Assembly: GCA_034440615.1 (NCBI GenBank)
Contig: JAOTOM010004297.1
Location: 124,001-188,000, forward strand
DNA: 64,000 nucleotides
Reading direction: 5' to 3'
DNA from: Ashinkailepas kermadecensis
Lineage: Eukaryota > Arthropoda > Thecostraca > Neolepadidae
This document shows, one piece after another, positions 26,300 to 48,519 of this stretch. The notes below the pieces were generated by a model. That model had not been told where the DNA came from and did not search any database. It saw nothing but the letters and a program-made list of their open reading frames with translations. The translations under genes and the position numbers were made by a program. Numbering within the stretch: position 1 is the stretch's first letter; every line of letters begins with the position of its first letter.

Positions 26300-26375
26300 A
26301 GTGTACCTGTCCCAGAGGCGAAGCCAAGGGGAGGGGGTGCTCCCTCCTTGGCTGCGCCTCTGGGACAGGTACACT
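26300..26375. repeat. 30-bp inverted repeat with 16-nt loop
   Basis: The left arm 26300-26329 (starting AGTGTACCTGTCCCAGAGGC) pairs with 26346-26375 at 29 of 30 positions. The loop is GGAGGGGGTGCTCCCT-like. The GAGGCG(A/C)AGCC segment also appears at 36717-36730 and 38703-38715, so this is probably a fold-back transposon terminus. Confidence 0.9.
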
Positions 26376-26539
26376 ATCCGCGACGAGTTACACCTTGCCC
26401 CTAGCATGAAGCAACGCTCAAATTACGACAGCACTTGACAAAAGGTGGCGACAAAATTACTGCAAACGCTACTGGGCGTCGAACCCGCCACCTTTCCGAG
26501 AGGCCGCGAGGGCGGACGTGCATCGCCTCCGCATAGCCA

Positions 26540-26712
26540 CAGCCACAGCGCCGCCTCAAAACCACATCCACACCGCCTCAAAACCCTATCCACGCCGCCG
26601 CAAGGCTCGATCCACGCCGACTCAAATCTAGATCCACACCGCCGCCTCAAAGCCCGATCCACGCCGCCTCAAAATCCGATCCACGCCGCCTCAAAACCCG
26701 ATCCACACCGCC

Positions 26713-26735
<23 letters not shown>
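26540..26735 (-). repeat. 22-25-bp array containing the hemopexin-gene stop codon
   Basis: Eight imperfect units which on the minus strand read GTGGATCGGGCTTTGAGGCG. The first unit holds the last codons (W-I-G-L) and TGA stop (26713-26715) of the minus-strand hemopexin gene. The other seven lie downstream of it, so the start of the 3' UTR is a tandem amplification of the CDS end. Confidence 0.85.
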
Positions 26736-39574
<12,839 letters not shown>

Positions 39575-39734
39575 GTTGTTTGTGTGTCGCCTGTCCTCTG
39601 TCCGACCGTGGCCGTCCGCTGCGCTGACCACCTCAGTAGCCTCACATAACGTCTGCAACTGGCTCACCACATGCACACGCACGCAGCCGTCGCCGCCGTC
39701 CGCCACCGCCGTGGATAAATGTCCTCACAAAGCG

Positions 39735-40145
39735 GTTCGGTGACGTCACTAAGCTCCGAGGCTCAAGGAGGCGAGTGACGTCACTGGATCCCCAGTCAGC
39801 TGTACGACGTCGCTAGGCCTCCGTCGCGCGACGGCAGTGTATGGTGTCACTAGTGTCTCGGCGCCCGAGAACGGCTCTGCTGGATCACCACCACCGCGGG
39901 ACGACGTATGACGTCACAGAATCACCACCCCCACCACCACCACCACCGCAGGACGACGTATGACGTCACAGAATCACCACCACCACCACCACCGCAGGAC
40001 GACGTATGACGTCACAGAATCACCACCACCGCAGGACGACGAGTGACGTCACAGAATCACCACCACCGCGGGACGACGTATGGCGTCACAGAATCACCAC
40101 CGCCGCGGGACGACGTGTGACGTCACAGAATCACCACCACCGCCA
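39735..40145 (-). promoter_or_regulatory. Array of TGACGTCA (CRE-like) sites 5' of the hemopexin gene
   Basis: Seven perfect TGACGTCA palindromes lie at 39741, 39776, 39909, 39961, 40007, 40044 and 40118, with a one-base variant at 40081. They begin 167 bp upstream of the minus-strand ATG at 39574. From 39890 on they sit in a ~37-49-bp tandem repeat (ACGACGTATGACGTCACAG then AATCACCACC(ACC)n) whose length varies through CAC expansion. TGACGTCA is the CREB/ATF consensus. Promoter function is inferred from position and has not been tested. Confidence 0.6.
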
Positions 40146-40834
40146 CCGCAGGGCGGCTGACGACGTCGGTGAGGCTCCGCCAGCGTGCGGGGTGGGTCTC
40201 CCGGGCGGCGCTCGGTGCCGTGACGCTCGAGTGTTGGCGCCACGCGGTGATGTGGCGCCAGCGGCGACTGTCCGCCCCGCTCGGGCGCGGTCAGGTATCG
40301 GCCAGCTGACTGGCTCATGAGACTGATAGCGCCGCGATAGGCGAGCGGCACGGTCATAGCCAGTCCCGCCCAGGGTCACTGCAGATGACTCAGGTGCATC
40401 GGAACAGCAGCGGGTCCAGGAATTTTCACGTGGGTGGGGGTGGGGGGCACTCGTCTGACGGTGCGCCACTTCCTCGGAGGCGCGCCACTGCGACAGTTCA
40501 TGGAGCGGCACCTTCAGCTGAAAATGCGTTGAGCGGGTGGGGGTGTACTCGAGCATGCTAGAGGGGCGTCTTTCCCTCTCAAAAGGGTGGTGCTTTTTCC
40601 TCTGAGAGGCGCCTTTGCTGGAAAATCCGTTGAGCATTGGGGGGGGGTGCACTGAAGCCTCTCAGGAGGAGCGCCTTTTCCTTGTTAAAGGTGCACCACT
40701 TTTCCATCGGGAGCACATTCTCTAGTGTTCCCCTCTCCTGTATCCGCTTCTGTATCAAAACTGGGTCAGGGCCACCGTCGCTGGCTGCCGGTGGTACTGT
40801 AGCTGACTCAGGGTCACCGTCACTGAATTCGGGA
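40146..40834. other. No recognisable gene; GC-rich flank
   Basis: 40150-40320 is CpG-rich with open minus-strand frames but no domain. 40430-40730 holds loose repeats of a CTCTCAGAGGNGCGCC(T/A)TT-like word, also seen at 45220-45320, suggesting a dispersed element. Confidence 0.45.
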
Positions 40835-41110
40835 CGGTATTTTGGTTTCCCTCGTTTCTCGGCCGTGTAATAAGTCGCACCGGCAGCCAGTTTCCCGCGT
40901 TTCTCAGCCGTGTTACGAGCCGTACCGGCAGCCGGTTTCTCAGCCGTGTTACGAGCCGCACCGGGCCGGCCGTTATCCCGCGTTTCTCGGCCGTGTTATC
41001 AGCTGTACCGGTAGCCGGTTTCCCTCGTTTCTCGGCCGTGTTATTAGCTGTACCGGCAGCCGGTTTCCCGCGTTTCTCGGCCGTGTTATCAGCCGTACCG
41101 GCAGCCGGCT
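40835..41110. repeat. ~45-bp array (CGTTTCTCGGCCGTGTTATC)
   Basis: Six imperfect copies of CGTTTCTCGGCCGTGTTATC followed by AGCCGTACCGGCAGCCGGTT, some shortened. Confidence 0.9.
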
Positions 41111-41865
41111 TCGTCAGCAGGCCGGCTGGCCGCAGCTGAATGGTATGCCGCCGGAATCAAGCACCGGACATGTGCCGATGCAAACCACAGCACCATTCAA
41201 TCGGCAGAGTACAGTCGCCGCGAGCATGCTTCTGAATATGCATAGACTTGCAAATATTGCTACGATCAATTCTGCTAGAGCAGGGCATGAAGCAAGCTGT
41301 TGCTGGCTTTGCTGGCATTGTTTTGTGGCTGGAAGTAATTGCATCGTGACCATGGTCCCAAAACTGATACAAATTATTTGTCTTAGCGTGTAGTGCCAAT
41401 TGACACCAAGAACAGAGCAGGAACGGTCTAAGAGATTTTGAGTGGGGAACCGTGCCAATTGGCTACTGCGGGGGCCTTCGTCACCGCCCAGCTGACTTCA
41501 GCACCCGCAGCAAAGTTAAAGCCATGGAAAGGTCCTGTGACAAGGAGCTGCTGACCCCGTTGTTAACATGCATAGAAGAGTCTCTGAAACAAAAGGTTAT
41601 TCCTTTGTTCTTTGTAGATTACTATTCTGCGGCCAGCATTAATGGTTGCAGTGTTCGTGTTGTTGGCATATAGAAGCATATGGCGAGTGCACGTCTGAAA
41701 CAAAGGTGCTGACAGCTGACTGAAGTGTTCTTCCAATGTCGTCAGCAAGGATATGGAGTTCACGGAAGACATTGTGCTTTGTCCATTATTAGAGCTTGTA
41801 ATGAAAGCAAGATATTGGAAGAGCTGGCTCGACTGTATCACTAAAACAAAATAAACTAAAACAAA
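41111..41865. other. No recognisable gene
   Basis: Short ORFs on both strands without domains. Confidence 0.5.
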
Positions 41866-41985
41866 CAATAAACTAAAACAAACAATAAACTAAAACAAAC
41901 AATAAACTAAAACAAACAATAAACTAAAACAAACAATAAACTAAAACAAACAATAAACTAAAACAAACAAGAAACTAAAACAAAA
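41866..41985. repeat. 17-bp array (AATAAACTAAAACAAAC)
   Basis: Seven near-perfect copies of a 17-bp A-rich unit. Confidence 0.95.
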
Positions 41986-42059
41986 CAAAATCATGGAATT
42001 GGATACGGATATTGGAAAAATATATTGAATTAAATTAAATTAAATTTTAAAACATGGAT

Positions 42060-42290
42060 AGTGCCGACCGCAGACCACACTGACAGATGGAATCGACCGA
42101 CCGCAGAATACATCGACCAATGACGAAAGACCATCGACCAACCGCAGAACACGTGCCGACCTGGAAACATCATCGACCGACCGCGGAACAGCATTAACCG
42201 ACCGCAGAACACATCAACCGAACGCAAAACATCATCGACCGACCGCAAAACATCATAGACCAACCGCAGAGCACATGCCGGCAGCGGAGC
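42060..42290. repeat. Degenerate ATCGACCGACCGCAGAACA repeats
   Basis: About ten irregular copies of an 18-26-bp unit, leading straight into the 55-bp array. Confidence 0.75.
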
Positions 42291-42960
42291 ACATCGATAC
42301 CGACGCTGGCACACTGGCGTATTGTGACGGGCCAGGTGTGCGCCGGGCCACATACTGACGCCGGCACACGGTGGCGTATTGTGACGGGCCAGGTGTGTGC
42401 CGGGCCACATACTGACGCCGGCACTGTGGTGTATTGTGACGGGCCAGGTGTGCGCCGGGCCGGATATTGACGCCGGCACGGTGGCGTATTGTGACGGGCC
42501 AGGTGTGCGCCGGGCCGGATATTGACCCCGGCACTGTGGTGTATTGTGACGGGCCAGGTGTGCGCCGGGCCACATACTGACGCCGGCACTGTGGCGTATT
42601 GTGACGGGCCAGGTGTGCGCCGGGCCGGATATTGACCCCGGCACACTGTGGCGTATTGTGACGGGCCAGGTGTGCGCCGGGCCACATACTGACGCCGGCA
42701 CTGTGGCGTATTGTGACGGGCCAGGTGTGCGCCGGGCCGGATATTGACGCCGGCACACTGTGGCGTATTGTGACGCCGGCACTGTGGCGTATTGTGAGGG
42801 TGGCCGGGCCGGAATTGGCGTATGTCGGGCCGGTGTGCCGGGCCGGATGCTAACCCCGGCACACTGTGGCGTATTGTGACGGGCCAGGTGTGCGCCGGGC
42901 CGGATGCTAACCCCGGCACACTGTGGCGTATTGTGACGGGCCAGGTGTGTGCCGGCCGGA
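42291..42960. repeat. 55-bp minisatellite, ~12 copies
   Basis: Units of GTGGCGTATTGTGACGGGCC then AGGTGTGCGCCGGGCC, then either ACATACTGACGCC or GGATATTGACGCC, then GGCACT. Two unit subtypes alternate irregularly. Long minus-strand frames (TWPVTIRHS / HLARHNTPQ) are by-products; their 5' extension to 43097 has no domain. Confidence 0.95.
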
Positions 42961-43472
42961 TATCGACGGATCCTGGCCGCAGTTATCGCGACCAAGCGCC
43001 GCTCTGCAAACTCACATCGAGCCGTGCGCTGCACTGAATGCACTGATATTGCACGCCGTGCGCAGCCCGCGGCGGCCAGGTGCGATACCGCGGCCATTTT
43101 GTGCCGTCCACGCGTTTCAAGACAGTGCCAGTCCCATGCGCGGATGTATTTGTATGCAGGGATGGCGAGTTGATGTATGGAGGCGGGGGTGTTGACGTAT
43201 GCAAATAATGGGGTAGGTGCATCCAGTTCATTTCAGAAGAAGACAAAAATTGATGCTTAATTGAGGTGTTGGAACTTTGAAGGACTTGCGTGAGCTGCTG
43301 AAAAGAAAATATGTTGAGCGGGGAGATGGAGGTCCACTCTGAATTTTTCCAACTCCGCTTTGGGTGGACACATTTGGCATCGGCAATTCATTATTGGAGG
43401 GGCACACTCCCCTCCAGAAGTATGCGAAATGATACATCATACCATAAAGGCCTTGGAAAGCTGTATCCTCCC
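42961..43472. other. No recognisable gene
   Basis: 42990-43120 is CpG-rich. No exon was recognised on either strand. Confidence 0.45.
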
Positions 43473-44491
43473 TTAACCCGCGCACGTCCGGGGGGGCAGA
43501 TATCTGCCCCCCCTGCGGTTTTTCCTACTTTGCCGCCATACTAATCGGGTTAGCAAGGCCAAACCTCGCATGGCTGCTCATTGGTCTTTTCCGCATATCC
43601 TCAGAAATGTTTGACCCTGGGTAATCTCAAGTCAGGTCACCAGGTCAGGCGAAGTGACCCAACATCCCTCGGAGTTCTAGGTGGCATCACTCCCACAATA
43701 ATTGGGCGATTGATTTCAAACTTATATCACGTCATGATCTTATCAGGGACTATAATATTTATATCACGGTTTTTTCGTTGCATTGACCTGAGGTCAGGTC
43801 GCGGCCATGGCTTCCCCCATTATAGGCCTATGGTAAAATATACAAATGTTTCCTGGTTACATATTTGCTCTCGGAATGACCTCCAACGGTTATGGCGTGT
43901 AGTTGGAAGCTATTCTCAATGTTACCGCTGACATTTTTGCTCAGTGACCTCACCAAGGTCAGCTGAGGTCACCTGAAATCACTAGCACATTTCTGCGCAT
44001 TATATCGCACTGCATTGAGCTAGAAGGCTGAAATTACCGTCATTGTGCTTGTATCGCCAAGACGTGTCGATTGATACATTACATGACCTCCCTAGTCTAC
44101 CCCATGACCTTGACCTGAGGTCATAGTTTCGGTGACCCATCTGTTGACCTGACCTTAAAGTACACAGCGTATGTCGATAGCACATTTCAAGGGCTGTCGA
44201 ATAGCATTTGCAGTTTGTTTCTATCTGTTACAGGTCCTGAGATATGTGTCAATATCTGAGGGTCCCACCCGATCTGGTCGAATTTGACCTGATGACCCAG
44301 TGACCTAAATATTGACCTGAGCGAGAAAATGACCCAAATACTTTCGATAGAGCTTGTTACCAGCTATCCAACGCCGTGTTCCGTTTGTCGCTACCTAGCA
44401 TAGTTCTGGAGATCTTATGGGGGGGGGCAGACATCTGCCCCTCCCCCGGACATGCGAAGTTGGCGCGGACCGCCGGACGTGCGAGGGTTAA
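43473..44491 (+). mobile_element. piggyBac-like MITE with TTAA target duplication
   Basis: Flanked by TTAA at both ends (43473-43476 and 44488-44491). The terminal inverted repeats are 19 bp, TTAACCCGCGCACGTCCGG against TTAACCCTCGCACGTCCGG (18/19 when TTAA is included). TTAA duplication with CCC termini is the hallmark of piggyBac. Just inside each end is a G-run/CAGAYATCTG/C-run hairpin. The 1-kb body has no ORF and is rich in TGACCT/AGGTCA half-sites, including two copies of TGACCTGAGGTCA (43784, 44111). A 3' fragment of the same element is at 3385-3510. Confidence 0.88.
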
Positions 44492-45899
44492 CACTCGCAG
44501 TGCGGCAGAATTTCCCATCTCTGACAGTGTGGGAGGAAGGTCAATTTGACCCCCTGTTAACTTTTGTTCTACACTAGGCAGAAACGACACCAGGCGGCAA
44601 ATGCGGCAAACGACACCAGGCACCTCAATCCGCACACTTGCAAAGTTATTTGAAGTATTTTTTCTATATATTTTACTTAGCTACATCGCCATCACTACAA
44701 GAGCATTTCTAAGGAACTTGTTTGGGAGCTGCAGTAAGTGGTAACTTAGTATAGCATCTTTGTCTTATCTTGATAACTTTGGGCCAAATTAACCTCTAGG
44801 ATATTTGCCACGCGATTTGAAGTACTTTACTATTTCCTTATATTTTACGGTAGGTGTATCACAAACTGTATTGGGTGCCATTTATTTGAAACAAGTATGT
44901 ACTCACTCCGGGAGCAAATCCACTCCACTGCCGTGGGAAAATCTGCGACTGTGGGGACAAATTCCCCCGCAATTGACATGTTAATATAGGCTCTGACTCC
45001 ACCCCTGTTCCAGAGACACTCGAATGCACTGGCGGATCAGGGATTTGGCCAAGGGGGAGGGGGTGGAAGCATCAATAATTTTGGTGTCTCACGACCTTAG
45101 TGCCTCTATCATTTTTAGTTAAGGGATCGTTCACGATTCCCTTAACGTGGTCTCGAGCGCACTGACGGGGCGCCATTTCCCGTCAAGAGAGCGCATTCTT
45201 CTTTCAATTGGACACCTATTCCTCTCAGAGCGGCGCCTCTGGCTGAAAAATCAATCGAGCGGGAGGCGGGGGAGTGGGCCTTCCCGGACGGGCGCCACCT
45301 TCAATGGGAGCATATATTCCCAGTTCTCCCCCTGCATCCTCCCCTGAGTTTAGAGTCATTACCCCATGCCACCCCTGCCCCTCTGAATCCACCACTCTCG
45401 AGTGTAACCCCGTCCTTGAAATTGTATTCTTCAGTGGCGCCCATTCGGGAGATCTGCCCCCTCAAAATTATTTCACTCCTTGGCGAAAATCTAGGTCTGT
45501 CAGTGAATCATTGCAATGCTGTTGCAATTTATCTGTCTCATATGTATGGTATGTATGAGCGTCGGAGTTTTCGCGATTGTCGTTACGATCACTTCACGGA
45601 CATAAAATGATAGGTATTTTTCTTCACGTATATTGCTACCAAACTTGACCGGAAATTGCGACGTAAGTAACGCATGACTCCACAGTTTGGCTGGCGCGAG
45701 GCTGGTGGCGTTTGTTGTTAATTGTGTGCTTGTCAATTTGGGATGGAAAGATTTCAGAGATTTTCCCGACGGGCTTAAATTATTTCGTTTTGTTGGAATA
45801 TTCAAGCAGGATACGGGTCAGTAGGCGTGCTTGACGCAAGCGCTATATTGTTCGAAGCATTGGCGTTTTACTCGCAAGGTAGATATTATGAGGGGCATG
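44492..45899. other. No recognisable gene; transposon-end fragments
   Basis: 45028-45060 (CACTGGCGGATCAGGG then G-rich) resembles the dispersed-element end seen at 14285. 45170-45420 shares the CTCTCAGAGCGGCGCC word with 40.5 kb. No exon was recognised. Confidence 0.45.
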
Positions 45900-45954
45900 A
45901 CAACCTGCACCAGTGCCGGTACTTTGGTAAATCTGTATTTTAGTTTGCGTGCGT

Positions 45955-47235
45955 AATTTCGATAAGAATTGTAATGACATGTTCAATTGGATGTAATGTG
46001 ATGGTAATGTAATGTGTCAATATCACTCATTTCCATTGCAAATGCATACCTTCCAGTTTGAGAATCATAAAAAGGTGACTGAGTGGGGTAATAGGGGTAT
46101 ATATTTCCATGTAGTTAAAATCTGATTTTTAGGATTTTTTTAACACGGTATTTTAACGTATAAATGATGATGTGACCACTCATTTTCTCTGCAAATGATT
46201 ACTTTTCAGTTGGCAAACAAATACACCATCATAATCTTCACTCTAATCTAACCTAGCCTAACCTAGCCAGAAAACCAGAATCGTCCGAAACAAATAGTTC
46301 TGCCATGGCATCATAAAATATATGAAAAATAAAATAATACAGCATCGCAAGGAACTTCCGGCCTTGGCTGCGACTCGTCGGGTTGCGAGCATTCATTCTC
46401 GGAAATAAATGTCAAATTAAGGCAGAAACATAAGGTTTTCGATGTCAAAGAGTATTAAATCAAGTGCATGAAGTGTTGAATTTCATTCTTCATCATGTCT
46501 GTCACACACCAGGTACAGATAATTATACAAGATGTGCTATATTTGCAGAGTGAAGATTATGATCGTGTATTTGTTTGCCAACTGAAAAGTAACCATTTGT
46601 GGAGAAAATGAGGGTATATATCAAGATCAAGGTAAAATGTGACTTTTTTAATTTTTTATTTTCATATGGGGTATTTGAACGTGGAAATGATGATGTGACT
46701 ACTCATTTTCTCTACAAATGATTACTTTTCAGTTGGCAAAGAAATACACTAGCAAAATCTTCACTACAAATATAGCATATTGCGTATACTGGTTTTCCGG
46801 TTAGGTTCGGTTAGGTTAGGTTATGTTTTGTTAGGCTAGGTTAGGTTATGTTAGGCTAGGTTAGGTTAGGTTAGGTTAGATTATATTATGCTGTGATACA
46901 TTTTATATATTATGCTGAAAATGAGTGACCACATCATCTTCATCATGTCAGAAAGCATACCATTACAAAAAAAAATTACAAATCACATTTTACCTTGATC
47001 TTGATATTTACCCCTAGGGTATATGACTTCAAAGTAATCATTTGCTGTGAAAATGAGTGACTGCATCATCTTCATCATGTCAGAAAGCATACAATTACAA
47101 AAAAAAAAAAAAAAATCACATTTTACCTTGATCTTGATATTTACCAAAATGAGTGGTCACATAGTCATTTTTATGTTAAAATACCCTGTATTTAAAAAAT
47201 CCAATTTTACCTAGATCAAATTTTTTTTACCGTAA
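45955..47235. mobile_element. Fold-back type AT-rich element cluster
   Basis: A ~65-bp segment (CTCATTTTCTCTGCAAATGA then TTACTTTTCAGTTGGC) at about 46178-46242 is repeated in inverted orientation at 46548-46612 and again directly at about 46702-46767. A second word, CATCATCTTCATCATGTCAG followed by AAAGCATAC, occurs at 46935 and 47066. CATTTTACCTTGATCTTGAT occurs at 46987 and 47119. The arrangement fits nested fold-back MITEs. No coding capacity. Confidence 0.7.
46799..46880. repeat. Interstitial TTAGG telomere-like repeat
   Basis: About 15 TTAGG units, some altered (TTATG, CTAGG, TTCGG), inside the fold-back cluster. A short CCTAA-orientation counterpart, TAACCTAGCCTAACCTAGCC, is at 46250-46269. 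TTAGG is the ancestral arthropod telomere motif. Confidence 0.8.
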
Positions 47236-47789
47236 TAGGTAGGTAGGTAGGTAGGGGACCCTTGGTAGGTAGGGGAAAAGGGGGCATCTGAGCACGTTCC
47301 GTTTCCTGAACACCTACATTTGGATGTCTGCCATGTCATGTTCAGTGCGTAGATAACAAAAAGATGATAGTATTCATAAATGATGGATGTTTCTCTACCA
47401 AAATAGGTATGAAGGTCTGATTGCATAGTTCTACAGATTCTTTGTGTATGGAGCTAGTGAAGTTCTGCAGGCACCATTTTAGGCTTACAAGAGCAGTTGG
47501 CTTAGGGAGACCATAAGGAGGTTACTTTGAATATTTGTTTTTGAAATTACACAAACATTTTTGTAGTGGCTACAAATCAGGGTGTGGAATTAAGGTCCTA
47601 CTTCTTCAGATATTTTATCCCTGAAAACTGGGCGTGAATGATCAACTCTGGTCGAAGCGCCCTAAAGCCAAAATAACTAATTAGCTAACTATCCCTGAAA
47701 ACATTCTTGACTCCAGGTTCATACAGGATGGGATGGGCTTCACATGTACTCAGGTCTCTGACACAAATGTGGGAACAAGGATATCAATA
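47236..47789. other. No recognisable gene; SINE-tail fragment
   Basis: 47237-47256 is a GGTA tetranucleotide run. 47634-47692 matches the tail of the second SINE/LINE family (GGTCGAAGCGCCCTAAAGCC then AAATAACTAA), also seen at 60330-60385. Confidence 0.5.
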
Positions 47790-47970
47790 AAAAACAACAA
47801 ATCATGCTTTAATGAAAAAATGTTTGAATGAACCTTTCAGCACTTGCTATCTTTAGGGATGCAACAAAACAGATTTTGTGCAATGCTTAGTTTGGAAGTT
47901 AGAGGGGGGGGGGGCACAAAAAGACCCCTGAGATGGGGTGTGAGGATCTGACTGGAAAGATGGGGTGGGC
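47790..47970 (+). mobile_element. Decayed 3' end of the TTAA-flanked MITE family 2
   Basis: Shares CTTTAGGGATGCAACAAAA, AGTTTGGAAG(T/A)TAGAGGGG and GATGGGGTGTGAGGATCTGA with the intact insertion at 48943-49796, and ends GGGTGGGCTAA where that element has GGGTGGGTTAA. Confidence 0.7.
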
Positions 47971-48519
47971 TAAGCTGCAATATCTAATATTGGCACTGCT
48001 ATGTGATGTGAAGGGCAGGTACTGAAAGTAGGTGGGATGGTACTTAATCCAGACAGATTTGGTAATTCTTCATTGACTGTATTAATTTATGACAATTGTC
48101 AAGATGGGATGGCATCACAATTGATGATTTTGTGGAACCACTACAGTGTTTTAAGGGTGCCAAGTGTAAAGATATAATTGATGTTTGTATATTGCTACAT
48201 CATTTGCTCCTCTGCTCTCATCATGTCTGGAATCTGCTGCAACCATCAATTGCAACCTCTGTTACTCTGCTGCAACCATCTATCTACTACAGAAGATGTG
48301 GAAAAGAGTTAAAATATAATATACAATGTAAACAAATGAAAACCTAATCAAATATTATAAAACAAAGTAAACAAATATAGGTAAAAAGTTAGGTAAAATA
48401 AACAAAATAAAACCTAATGGAGCTATTTGGCTTCATAATATTTGTACTAGGCTCTTAGTAGTGTGCTCAAGTTCCCCTAGGTATCATTTGCAGGTAGTTT
48501 TTGGAGTATTCTGAGAAAC

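Noticed and set aside
40146..40320. Possible MMP catalytic-domain exon on the minus strand
   Set aside because: One frame reads WRHITAWRQHSS and RWRSLTDVV, vaguely like the KWRxxxLTYRI / WSDVTPL region, but no zinc-binding motif, no conserved spacing and no good splice sites.
42030..43097. 355-codon minus-strand ORF (HLARHNTPQ repeats)
   Set aside because: Read-through of the 55-bp minisatellite; the unique N-terminal part has no recognisable domain.
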